Assembly (NCBI GenBank): GCA_964058845.1
Contig: CAXKVR010000034.1
Span: 558,001-622,000, forward strand
Length of the DNA stretch: 64,000 nt
From: Carex sylvatica
Taxonomy: Eukaryota > Streptophyta > Magnoliopsida > Poales > Cyperaceae
Direction of reading: 5' to 3'
A model generated the notes under the pieces. That model saw only the letters and a list, made by a program, of their open reading frames with translations. It had not been told where the DNA came from and did no database searches. Below are positions 12,803 through 24,108 of this stretch, one piece after another; position 1 is the stretch's first letter; each line of letters begins with the position of its first letter. The position numbers and the translations under genes are program-made.

Positions 12803-14121
12803 AAGAAACAACCTGCGATATTGCGTACACAAATTGCATATTCTTTTTTTATTTCCCAATTTTCATTTTTTTTTAAACACCCTCATATTTTTATATACAT
12901 GCATCACCTAATAGACTCTAATCTAATTTAACTTGAAATAGTGAAGTGGGTTTGAGGTTGTTTGAAAATTTTTAAAGTTTTAAGCTCTCACAACAATGGA
13001 GTAACTAAAGCTCTCATAAAATCGCTTTCAGAATATTAGAGTCGGCTGAAATACTTTGAGAAGAAAGCCCAAAACGCTATTTATAGAGACAGCTCAAAAA
13101 TGAGTTGTTTGACCTAAAACGTTGCCAACATTTTAGTTCAAAATGCGATTTAGAATTTTAATTTTCTGACAACTTTGATATCGATCAAAACATTACCAAC
13201 GATTTGACACTATAAAAATTTGATCAAAATAGAATTTTTTGGAAACATGAATTTAATTAAAACATTACAACGTTTATAAAACGTCTGTAACGTTTGAGGT
13301 TAATTCCTGTGTTTGATCAAGCTGTCCCTCAGCGGTTTCTTACAGGTTAAATCGTTATAACGTTTTATAAATGTTACCAATGTTTATATCATGTTGAAAC
13401 AACTTCAAACACACTTTACCAAGTTTAAAATATTACAATTTAAAATCTTAATAAGTGACTTCATGATTTCTTCAGTTCAAGTAATTCATATTGCAATTCT
13501 AATTAACTTGAACCTGCATAACTCTAAAAATAGAAGAAATCATAAAATTCAATAATTATATATTTTGCAAATTAGTCAAATAGACGAAAAAGATTATTGC
13601 TACAACCAACCGTCTTTACTTTCAAAAACTTTCTCAAATTACCGTACTTCAAATTTTAAAGTGCTTCGGAACAATAAACTTATATGACAATTGTGACAAC
13701 CATAGTGACAAAGGAATAGTTCGAGTTTGATTTGACGGGATCAAAGTTGCGTGATTCGGATATAATTTAGAAATTATTAAGTATAATAAAGAAGAAAAAA
13801 AAATTATAAATTTTTTTAGCGCTTTTTTGTGTTTTTCTCTTGAATAATTCGTTACTCGCGTTTTATTCACGAATAAAACATAATATACGTTATTTTATAT
13901 TTTATTTACAGTTCAGTTCGGTAATATAAAAAAAATATATATGTAAATAAATTTATCGCGAGTCTTATCACTATAGCGACAACCAATTAAGCAATTGTCA
14001 AAAATAAAAAGAATGTTAAATTACATATACCTTTTCTATAATTTAGATATGTTGTGTATTAAGTTTGATGCATTCAACTTGAAATTAACGAGTGATTCAT
14101 CGAGCGGTTTGAAAATTATAA

Positions 14122-14250
14122 TTTATTGAATTTTATCCACATTTTTTTTAGAAAATTGTAGAGTCCATAATTAAAAAATTGTTTATTGAATTTTATCCAC
14201 ATTTTTTTTTAATTGTAGAGAACAAATATCCATAATTAAAAAATTATTTT
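14122..14250. repeat. Tandem repeat, period 60 bp, two copies
   Basis: TTTATTGAATTTTATCCACA starts at 14122 and again at 14182. Each copy is followed by a T-run, AATTGTAGAG and CATAATTAAAAAATT. Confidence 0.8.
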
Positions 14251-15819
14251 TGGACTAAAGTTGGACAGCACGAGAGGGAGGGCGAGTCGTCGGAGCGACT
14301 TCTAGCTGGGCGAACCTAGTGCGAGCTTGGCGAACCAAGAAGAGAACCAAGGAGAGAGGCGCGCAAGAGAGGGAGGACCTGTTCGTTAACCTTCTTTTGA
14401 CTTGTCGACGGAGCAGGAGGCGCACGAGAGAAATAAGGAGGTGCTGAGGGAGGAAAAAAAGCTACATAGGACAAAGAGGCTTAGAGGGATTTATCGAAGA
14501 AAAGCTTAAATTAACCAAAAGGGCGAGGGTCTGTGCGAAACGACGGGGCGCGTCTGTGCTAGGTCGGAGTCTGAGGCGAGAGAGCGAGAGACCGAGAGAG
14601 ATGGTGTAAGAGACAGTGTCGGAGAGGAGTGGTGCGGGTCTGAGGAGGCGATTAGGATTTTTTTCTTCTTTTTTTGAAAGAAGGGATTGGGGAGGGAGAT
14701 GGGCAAAAAAGTAATTTGTTGGAGAAAGGTGTAGTGCTTTCCAGCGAAAAAATTTACATTTTAAATTTAATCTGCGTGATTTTTTATTCAAATTCAACAG
14801 TGCAGAACGAAAATGCGTGTGATAAATGTGTGGTTATGTATGTGACGGATTTAATTTGAATTAAATGTAGATTTCTACACATATAAAAAATGTATTTAAT
14901 CAAAGAAAGACAAATTATTTGACTGGAGAGTTCAGATTCAATCTAAATTTAGATCAATTAATCTCAACCGTTGAAGTTTCTAGACAGCTAATTCAATTTA
15001 AGATGCATAATATAGAGGAGAGATATATATATTTGACAAAATGCAAAAAAAAAAATATATAATTTCTGATGTTATGAATATTTTTAATATAATAGAAGAT
15101 GCTATGATTTTTTTATTTTCTCTATTAAAATATTATAAATATTTTTTTAAAAATAGATGAAATATTATAAAATTGAATTTACTAGTTTCTCAAATTTATT
15201 ATATATTTTAATTTTTCATAACATCTTCCATAAATTAAAATCATAACATCAGAAATCTTGTAATTTCTTCGCATCTCATCAAATCAAAATATCAAAAGGA
15301 AAAAAAAAATCATATATATCCGGAACCGTCAGAATTTATGGCAATCATATTCCTTGCAGAATCGTCAGAATTTTTGGTAATACTGAAACAAATAAAACCA
15401 CCAAAAATCTCATTAAAAATACTCAAAAAAACATCGGCATTTTTATAATATTTTATTTAATGTTGAATATTGATAAAAGAGTAATTATATTATCCCAGTT
15501 TTAGTCCCTATCTATCCTCTGATCTTTAACAACTTAAATGAGAAAAAACTAGTTCATTTCTTCATCACTCCCGATGTATCCATCTAAGATCGAAACTAAG
15601 GCTCTGCTTCTTTCCTGGCTGACCGATGTTCTTTCCTTCACTCTTGGACTCCAATTGTCCTCCTTCTCGGCTTCATAACTTCGGATCAGATCTGGAATAG
15701 ACTGCTTTTAGAGGAGGTGCGCCACTGCATCTTGTAGTCCCTGTTGTCTGCCCCGCCTCGGATTGGCCTTCTCTTGGTCAGATTCGAACCAAGGTGGTCT
15801 TGTTTCTCCTCCAATCCGA

Positions 15820-16285
15820 TCATGCACTTGAAAGCCGCCATTCGCCGTGAGCGCGACCCAGACCACATCACCTCCAGTTTTCCATTCGCCGACTCCTATC
15901 GATCATTCCACGGCGACCATCATATCTAATTGTCAACATCTACCGGTTAACCTCCTTCCATCGTACTAACCTCATTGAGTCCCTTCTCTCCTCTTTCCCT
16001 TTCTCATCTGAGGGTTCCTGATTCGCATCCTTAGTCTATATTTTCAAGTTGACATGATGGACCATGCCGTGCAAACATTCAACACTGCTCGTGCGGTGCT
16101 CGATGAAATGCCTAATAAGGGTGATAAACCATGGTTTATTTGAGTTTTTGAAATTGATTTATGAAAAGATATCGAAGCCAAATGTGACTATCTACAACCT
16201 TCGAATTCAACTTCTATGTACCAAAGGAAGGATCTTTGATAGGAAAATGAAGCTGTCAGGGGGGAGAAATGAAAAGTTATAATGA
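15820..16285 (+). pseudogene. Fragmented pentatricopeptide repeat (PPR) gene relic
   Basis: Translated pieces in shifting frames give HLKAAIRRERDPDHITSSF, then SYRSFHGDHHI and a stop, then LIESLLSSFPFSSEG, then (another frame) RILSLYFQVDMMDHAVQTF and ARAVLDEMPNKG, and finally FLKLIYEKISKPNVTIYNL and RIQLLCTKGRIFD. This order and wording resemble the N-terminal half of plant P-class PPR proteins of the small mitochondrial-ribosome-associated type. At least two frame changes and in-frame stops are present, the sequence jumps between the NKG and FLK parts, and the C-terminal repeats are absent. It is a dead copy; no parent gene lies in the window. Confidence 0.75.
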
Positions 16286-16299
16286 GACACTTCTTTTAT

Positions 16300-17330
16300 T
16301 TAATTTTTGAAGTGAGAGGAGGTGGATAGTTACAACTCAGATATACCCCTTTAAATTAAACATTTTTATTTTTTATGTAGTTATGGGTGTGTTTTCTTTT
16401 TAAATTTTCTGTTTGACAGTGTAATGAACTCAATTTTATTAATATAATTTGTCTAAGGACTTCTTTAAAAAAATATACTTTACAATGTAACAGTTCATAT
16501 TTCAAATACAAGTATGAATATTTTTCTTAGTATCTATCAATACGTTCAAGTACCAAACATATTAACTGATTTAAGCTACTTTACAACATAGTAATACACA
16601 CTTCAATGCGTAAGTATGAATACTTAAAATTGTAGATATAATATTTTTTTTAGAAATACTTGATATTTTATATATTAATAATTGTGCACATGGACATCCA
16701 TATTTGCATCCAGTTTTTTAGAAATATGTTCGGTACTTAGGTATGAATACTTTCATTATGAGGTAGAAATACTTGCTCGAAGTGTTATGAATATTTTCTC
16801 AACGAGGTACGAAAACTTCGATGCATAAGTATGAATACTTGATATTTTAGATTTGAACATTTACAACAATTACAGCGTTGACACTTACAATGGTCGTTAT
16901 GCTCGAAGTGATATAAATATTTTCTCGATGAGGTATGAAAACTTCAATGCGTAAGTATGAATAATTGATATTTTAGAAGTGAACGTTTACAACAATTACA
17001 GCGCTGACGTTTGTCCTTGGTTTTCTACATGTGGTCCGTATCATTGTCGCTTTTAAGCACGTAAGCCAAGACACGTCTGTGAATTTCTTATAAATACTTT
17101 ACAACATAAATATTTATACTTTATTAAATATGAATACTTGGCATATTAGAGATGAAATACTTGACAATGTATGAATACTTGCACACCGAGATATGAATAC
17201 TTGAATGACAAAGAACTCGAAAGTACTTCATCATGGATCTCATTTGAAAGAGAAAATTATGTAGAAAATGCTTGTGGTTTTAGATTCACAAAATTACTCA
17301 TAAATTGTTAGAAATATTGATGAGATTAAA
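16300..17330. repeat. Degenerate repeat field built on GTATGAATACTT
   Basis: Variants of AAGTATGAATACTTGATATT recur many times between about 16500 and 17210, together with TTTACAACA, CTCGATGAGGTATGAAAAC and AATTACAGCGYTGACG blocks. One roughly 120-bp unit is repeated almost in register (about 16780-16890 and 16895-17010). It looks like a decayed minisatellite. No coding capacity. Confidence 0.65.
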
Positions 17331-18300
17331 CGGATAAAAAAAACTCACTTCTAAAAATGTGTAAAATATAGGTGTGTGATTAAAGGGAAAAGAAAGTTGA
17401 TATTCAGTTTTTTTTTATTTTAATACTTAATGTATTAAGTATAAATATTTAATATTTATATAATAACAATTACGTGTATAAGTATCCATATATATATGCA
17501 TGAACCAGTTATATATTTTTTTGAAATATTAGTAGTTCCCAAATAGTTAGTAATTTTATCGTATTTTATGCATTAATTAATTAAAAGGTCATTTAGGAGA
17601 CTGAAACATAAAACTGTTAGTCGATTCCTTAATAAAAAAACAATCGGCCAGTTTTGCGCACCATAAGAGACAATTTTTTCTTTCACGGGACAAATCCAGT
17701 ACTTTTGAAAACGTAGACCGGCCGATCCAAGTTTAGGAGACGATCGACTAGACTACAACCTACCTCCCAACTGATTTGCCAATGATATACCGACACGTGG
17801 GCAAGCCCAAAAAGGAACCCTACGGTAAGCTCAACCCGCGTGACACACCACCTCTTTCTTCTTTGATTCCTCCGCAGTAAAATTAAATTATTTAACAAAA
17901 CAATTGGGCTGGGAAAGGAAAAAAAGAAAAGTAAAAAAGAGGATATTTCATATCAGGCAGAGAAATCCCCAATTCCGTGATTAAACGAAACCACTCGGAA
18001 GATCGATCAACACAAAACTCTATTTAATTGCGAATTAATTTCGATCGATTAGTTGATTAGGGTGCTTCTTCGGAGCTAGTACCTACAAATCGAGCTGAAA
18101 GCTTGAATCTTGAGATTATAACATAGCTCAACGTTGTAAATATAAAAAAGAATAGGTAATTAATACCCACATCCTAGTTTTCTACTGTTGTTGTTGTTTT
18201 CTAAGATATTTTCTTTGTAGTTGGATCAAGGGCTAAAACAAATTGAGCTTGGCAATTTAAAGAAACATAGTAACATCAAGCGGGGATTGAAGCAAAGGAG
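17331..18300. promoter_or_regulatory. Upstream region of the 18301 gene
   Basis: Gene-free sequence before the ATG at 18301. The region 17900-18300 is likely the leader, possibly with a leader intron: a GTAATTAATACC at about 18155 could be a donor and TTTCTTTGTAG at about 18210-18220 an acceptor. A minus-strand open stretch at 17683-17898 has no recognisable domain. Confidence 0.4.
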
Positions 18301-21300
18301 ATGCAATCAAGAGAGCGGATGAGACCTGGTCCAGTGGCTCCGGGTTACTCAGGAGGTGGTGGTGGCCTTGCTTCGCCTTACAACCGGAGCCACGCACAAG
18401 GCCACATGGGCTACAGCCGCAGTAACTCAAAGAAATTCTACTCTTCTTCTAGAAAGTACGAGATTTTACTTGAGGCTGGCCGACTCGCAACTGAGTACTT
18501 GGTCTCAACTGGAGTTCTTCCTCCAAACTCAACTCAGAGAAACTGTGCAAGTGGTAATTTGCAGGATTTTAAAGGACCTAACGGTACATTTCAAGATTAC
18601 AAAGGATCAGTCAATCAAAACCCAGCTTACAATGATCCAAGGGGCCCACAGGAACGGAGGAGGAGATTTAATGACGATCATGACAGGTGGCGGCCTAGGA
18701 AGGATGGTAGGGGGAAGAAGAAATCAGGGTATTATAAGAAAGGCTATTCTGACTGGGACCGAAATAGGGGACGGAATAGTGGTAGATTTTATTCTGATGA
18801 TGAGGAAGAGGAGGAAGAGGAGTATGGGGGTCCCAGTTACCCCAGAGAGAGAAGAGGCACGAATTTTGATGAAGTTGGTAGTAGCGTATCTGGCGTTGCC
18901 GGTGAAAGTGGGTCTGTACCCATTAAGAGAGAGACCCAGCGTGAATCGGGTTCGGACTTGGAAGATACGGGATCCAAGGCAAGTTCTTGTAGTATCAGAA
19001 AGGACACACAACCAGAGCCTGGAGAGGTAAGTAATGCTGAACATGGAGAGATCAGTAATGTGGAGAAGGTGGATGCGGGTTCTGGTGATAATGGTATTAA
19101 CATATCCGAGAGGGGCCTGCATGTCGGAGATGGTGAGAATGATGATAATGATGATAAGAATTTGCTTAAATATTGTGATTATGCAAAGGCGCCAACCAAA
19201 CCAAGGTCTGTTCTGCCGCAAAATAAGGTACAATTAATGGATCCAAGTGTAAATGAGGGTATTGCAGAAAATGCATCCAATAATCCGGTAGAGTGTTTGA
19301 GTAGTCAAACTGTTGTAAATAGAGGAAACCAAGATGTTGAAATGTTTGTAACAGCATCAGCACCAACACCAGTAGAAAGGGCGAAAGAGGAGGTAAATAG
19401 CTACGCACAGCCAATCATTCTAGAAGAAGAACAAGAGGTTAAGAAAGAGATTTTATCTAAAAGTGACGAAGAAATGGTTGAGGCCCCTGTTGAAGACAAA
19501 ACTGGTACAGTTATAGTTTCTGATCCGGTGCCAGCACCAGATGTAAAAACACAAGAAGTACAAGAAAGGGGAAAGGGGATAGAGTGTGCATCTTTTAAGA
19601 CATTGGATCTTAACCTTTCTAATAATCCGGAAATTACTGAAATACACGACGACCCAATGCCTAGTTCAGAGCCTGACATGGAGAAGATGGTCAACTTTGG
19701 AGCTTGCAGTGCAGGTGGTGAGGTAAATGTGGGCCAGTACCAAAAAAATGAGGAAAATGATGTAGTACACGTTATTCACATAGCTGATTCACCGGTGGCA
19801 GAGATGGTTGGATCTGATCAAGCTAAGCCAAAGTATGTTAATTATTTAATTTGTTTACGTGGCAAGTAATTTATTAATATGGAACACAATAACAAGCCTG
19901 TGCCTTCGTGTCTCTTTTGTTCTGTCATACTTACTTTTGTAGAATGCGTATGGTTCTACGAGTGAGACTACGGTACTATGCATAGCGCATATTGGTCTGT
20001 ACTATGGATCAATAATTCCATTTTTAAAGTCCAAACAATAAAATATACTTGTAGATCAAATTTTATATTTTTTAGAATTTTTTTACTATTTTTTTAGATA
20101 GGTAGAAAATCACTTGATCTAAAAATTCTGGACCATTCAAAAGTAGTGATTTACCTATCTAAAAAAATTAATATTTTAAAAAAAAAAAATGTAAAATTTA
20201 GTCTGCAAGTGTATTTCATATGAAATTTATGTTGAATGGTTCATATCAACTATTTGGACTTCGAAAACGAAAATATCGATCCATAGTACGGACCAATCCA
20301 CGCTATGCATAGTACTGTAGCCTCACTCATGGTGGTACTGCAGATTAGTAATATTTTTACTGTGATAAAGAAAACATGCATGCTGAGAAACTTGAATAAC
20401 CCAGTATATAAAGTATGGCTGCTATATACCGGAATTGGTGCACAAGGATTGCACGCACAAATACTGGTCTGGTAGTGTGTACACATCAGAACACTAAGTT
20501 CTGCCTCATGTGCATTCATATTAATTGCAGGTTTAGAAAATATTTTACTAAACGATCTTAATTGTTTTTTCTTTCTCATTTGGGACAGGGAAAGCGGTGA
20601 GGTATCATATGCCAACACAGAAAATATGTTAACAAACATTGGAAATGTGGATGTAATGCCCGTTATGCAAGACGGGTTTAATTTCACTATTTCGGAATAT
20701 CTCGGGTCAGATATTTGCTACCAAATGCAGACTGATCTTCAGCCTGGTGTATGTCATGAAACTGTTTTCTTCTTTCCTATACTTGTTTTTGTTCAAGATT
20801 TGCAGATAGTTTTACAAACTTTGCAATTACTACCCAGTATCATTTTAACATTTTAAGATAAGACTGCATATTTCTCGTATTTATAAATGACTGCCTACTT
20901 GGGATATTTGCAAATAACAACACAATGTTTAGATCAGAATGATTGAATGGTCTATGTTAAATGTTGAGAATAACAGAAGTTAAATTAAGTTGGCTAAAGA
21001 TCAACCAAAGAAGATAACTGTTGGGTTTGAAGTTTTGGTGAGTCAGGATAAAAAAAAATTGGCGCAACTTAGTCATTTTGTATCAACTTAAATGTACTGT
21101 TAACAGTTGGGTGTTATTTGCAAAATAACTGATGTTAGGTGTTAGTTGCAAGTATGGGAAATCACATGTGCCTTTTTGAAATACAGCCAACTGCTGTTTA
21201 TGATTTGCTAAAAATTCAGTAACATGTATTATATTGTTTTAACTTTTGCTATTCATTATACTCCAGGGTATGGCTGGTGTGGATGATTCCATCTACAGTT

Positions 21301-22315
21301 CACTTGGAGATATAGGTAAAGTCACCTCATCTTTTACTCGTCTTTTCTACTATTCATTTCTTGGCAGTTTTTACAATGCTGAACCATAAACTTCTTTTCC
21401 AAGTTAACTCTCAAATCAATCCTTAAAATGATTTTGATTTAGTCATTTGGCTTTTGGGTTTTATTTCTCCATTTCCACTTAATCCCTCTGAAAAATGCAA
21501 GGGACATACTTGTCTTCTTTTTTAATAGTCTTAACTAATGAAAGGACTGAAGGGTATAAAAAACTCTTTTGAGTAACAGAAAGCGGGTGGTAATTGATGA
21601 CTTTGAACAGTATCAAATAATTTGGGGGAAGAAAAGCATAAAAGATCTGTTCAGGGTCCAATCCTGCAATTTAGACCTTTTGTTTTTGACCTCTTCTATT
21701 TAGGAACTTGAACAAATGTAGAATGGTGGACAATGTTACTGTCTTATTAGCCGGAACATAACACAATCATAATTAAAATATTAATTTGTTAATAACTACA
21801 TTTGTATAATACCATTTTTTTTAAATATGGTAAAGTGAAAAGCGAGAGAGGGATGCAGGGAAACATGTGGAAAATCAAAATTGGAAATTTTGCAAACAAT
21901 GGATGGGAACTACCCTTTTGGTTTGCAGACAACATGTGAATGCTATAACTAGGAAGTTTGCAAACAAAGAATGAAAACGTCCTTTTTTGTTTGCATGCAG
22001 TGTCTGTGAGCTATTTTGTGTCATATACAACATGTTCGTAGATATGTACAACATGTTGGCAAGCGTTGTTTGCGAATAGGTTCCCACAAAATAAATTGTG
22101 AACTTTCTAGTTTTAAAAATTCTCAGTTTAGTAGGCAGTTCTTCTAACTTGTTAACTCTAATCTAATATCTACTGTAAGGGCTGCAATCAATGCGTTGAA
22201 CTTTGCAGTAGTATGGGGTGCTTATTTATTCTTCTTATTCATTTGTTTTCTAATTAATGTAGGCTTCGAGGTGTGGGACCAGCAGAACCCAGAAGATTAT
22301 GAGAGGTTTTTTTAA
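18301..22315 (+). CDS. Uncharacterised low-complexity plant protein, 597 residues, 4 exons
   Basis: Exons 18301-19832, 20589-20748, 21267-21315 and 22263-22315 join with consistent phases (2/1, 0, 1/2) and GT-AG borders, ending with a TAA. I do not recognise a named family. The N-terminus is Gly/Arg/Ser-rich (residues 1-50), followed by a conserved-looking helical motif KYEILLEAGRLATEYLVSTG (about residues 51-70). Then come an Arg/Gly/Lys-rich basic stretch (residues 115-160), an acidic run of Glu (about 164-171) and a long Glu/Ser/Asp-rich, probably disordered middle. The extreme C-terminus, GFEVWDQQNPEDYERFF, is again compact. Such composition suggests a nuclear, RNA- or chromatin-associated protein, but that is inference only. 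Intron 1 carries a foldback MITE. Downstream neighbour GrpE is convergent. Confidence 0.85.
19960..20329. mobile_element. Foldback MITE inside intron 1 of the 18301 gene
   Basis: Left arm starts GAGTGAGACTACGGTACTAT and the right arm, read in reverse, TGAGTGAGGCTACAGTACTA. Both continue with GGTCYGTACTATGGATC. Central blocks (TTTTTTAGATAGGTAGAAAA) match the elements at 816, 61575 and 62269. Flanks TGGTTCTAC (19951-19959) and TGGTGGTAC (20330-20338) match at 7 of 9 positions, an aged Mutator-type duplication. It lies wholly within the intron, so splicing need not be affected. Confidence 0.82.
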
Positions 22316-22991
22316 TGAAGTTAGGGTTTATGCAGCATGTGTGAGACCAACTATTTTTGGGTATCTACTGAAAGCCTGAATTTATTAATTTATAGAAGGA
22401 TCTTGTAATTCTCAAGTTAATCTCAAAATGTCACTTGAGAAGAAATGTCGTATCTTTTGTCTTTTGTTTGTCACCTTTTTTGTGATATGACAAGGGGAAT
22501 AAATAACCAGCTTATTAACTCGCAACATTTACTCCTAGTGATGCACGTTATGGCAACAGTAATATTTTTTTTGGGCTTTTCTTATGTGCTGAAAATATTA
22601 TTTTTTGCTAAATTATTTTTTAAATGTCTTGACTGAAGCCTATGTCATACCTTTATTTTCTAATTTTCTAATAATATATTTTTTAAAATTTATATGCAAA
22701 ATAAAATGGTTATATTATATGTGATCTATATTATTATTTTTACCTGCATATAAAAATATCACTTTTTAATTTATTTTATATAAATTAATAAGTTAAAATA
22801 TCAATGTTCAAAAATCAACCACATCAATATATTTTTACAAAGTTTTCGTGAATTAAAGCAAAGTTAAAATATTATAATTTTTTACACGCAGTAAAAAGAA
22901 TGATATACATTATATCTAATAATATTTTTATTTCAGCCTTAAATTAAAGTTTTAAAAATAAAAGCACAAGCCATAATAAATGAAAGACACG
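22316..22991. other. 3' flank of the 18301 gene
   Basis: AT-rich sequence that should hold the 3' untranslated region. Polyadenylation-like AATAAA-type motifs are present, but none can be singled out. No other gene is seen. Confidence 0.35.
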
Positions 22992-23711
22992 TAGGGCTGC
23001 TAATGAGCCGAGCTAGTTCGTAAACTAATGAGTTGAACAACTCAATATTTCATATTGAAACAGACCCTTAATTAAAAAAAAAGCTCAAATTCAACTTGAC
23101 TCAAATTTTAATTTAGAACAGAGCCAAATTCTGAACCAAGCCGGGCCGGTTCATGAGCCCATCGAATCGAGTCTCCTCTTTGGCTCTTTTGTTTTGTTGT
23201 TCTGTCACTATTTGACTTGAGCAACACAGCTACCACGCTATCAGTACTTTACAAGAATGAATTACTACTCGGCAATCGTCAGCTCCGAGCATAAAACAAT
23301 TAGACGAATGTAAGTCACTACTTGCTTTGTCATATGGAGGGAACAGTGCCGACGAGTTTAGAGATCAAGAAAAGCTGCCCCAATAAATTGCGAGGGAAAT
23401 CAGCAAAGAATTTGCAAGTTGGTACCAGTAAGGGCTTCAGTAGGGTATACAGCACCACTGTAACTAATCTTCATGGAGTACACATACAAGAAATCAAACT
23501 ATACTCGGATTTAGCCTGAAGCTGATTTTTTTTTTAGTTCCTCCTATTAAATTTTAAAATTTTATATGGTATGAGCTGGGCCAAATATGGTATGAGACGG
23601 GCCGAGTCGAGCCAAATATTTATATGAACCGAGTTGAGCCGGATTTTTTCTTTCAAAACTGAGCCGAGCTGAAGCCAAGTTTGAAACGAAACTTGATCAT
23701 TAGTAGCCCTA
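22992..23711. mobile_element. hAT-like element, 720 bp, with a non-repetitive core
   Basis: Ends TAGGGCTGCTAATGAGC and the reverse of CATTAGTAGCCCTA form terminal inverted repeats. Flanks AAGACACG (22984-22991) and AAGACATG (23712-23719) are an 8-bp duplication with one mismatch, as for hAT. Both subterminal regions are full of GAGCCGAGCT/GGGCCGAGTCGAG motifs. The core (about 23180-23530) lacks these motifs, has a more balanced base composition and contains a 65-codon open stretch of unknown nature (23322-23519), so it may be captured host DNA. Confidence 0.85.
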
Positions 23712-24108
23712 AAGACATGCTTCGTTGCATTGTATGTTGCACTGTATGTTGCACTGCAGGGACTTTCGTTTATCCTAATATGCATTTTAATGTTAAGCTG
23801 CCTTCATATATGCTACCTGTTTACTTCCAATTTTGGTGACCACCTCAATGAAACCAAGTTAAATTCTAATAGAAAGTGCAACTATCTGTAATTTATGAAC
23901 GAGAGAAGCTCTCTGTGTTCCAATAATGTTTACAAAATTTGGAAATAATTCTGAATACGAGCAACAAAATCATTTCCTACAAATTAACAACAATTCCAAA
24001 AGGAAAGTATTGCATCAAAACATAATGATAAAATATCAAAACTTTCTCTGGACCTGTTAGAATATTGATTTCCCCCACCTTTGCCAAAGTCTACATTGAT
24101 TGATTTCT
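23712..24108. other. 3' flank of GrpE gene
   Basis: Short gene-free interval between the hAT element and the GrpE stop codon; it presumably contains the GrpE 3' untranslated region. Nothing else is seen. Confidence 0.35.

Larger units (their letters stand above)
10533..15540. other. Long gene-free region of degraded repeats
   Basis: No intact gene is seen on either strand. Open stretches are low-complexity or AT-rich. Visible structure: an inverted repeat pair (10896-10962 with 12740-12802), a small duplication at 12218-12310 built around AATAAAGAGTTTGAATTGCG, a plausible promoter-like CTATTTATAGAGAC at about 13078-13091 that could belong to a decayed LTR, a 60-bp tandem repeat at 14122-14250 and a purine-rich patch at 14270-14460. 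I could not find LTR pairs, a primer-binding site or pol motifs. Confidence 0.4.

Noticed and set aside
13000..13500. Possible LTR suggested by CTATTTATAGAGAC
   Set aside because: No second LTR, primer-binding site or polypurine tract was found, so I did not call a retrotransposon.
14462..14797. Minus-strand 111-codon frame rich in Ser/Leu/Arg/Pro
   Set aside because: It comes from a purine-rich low-complexity patch; no domain, no splice support.
18356..19030. A 224-codon open frame overlapping the first exon of the unknown gene
   Set aside because: It is the +1 shadow of the spliced gene, whose frame has consistent splice sites through four exons.
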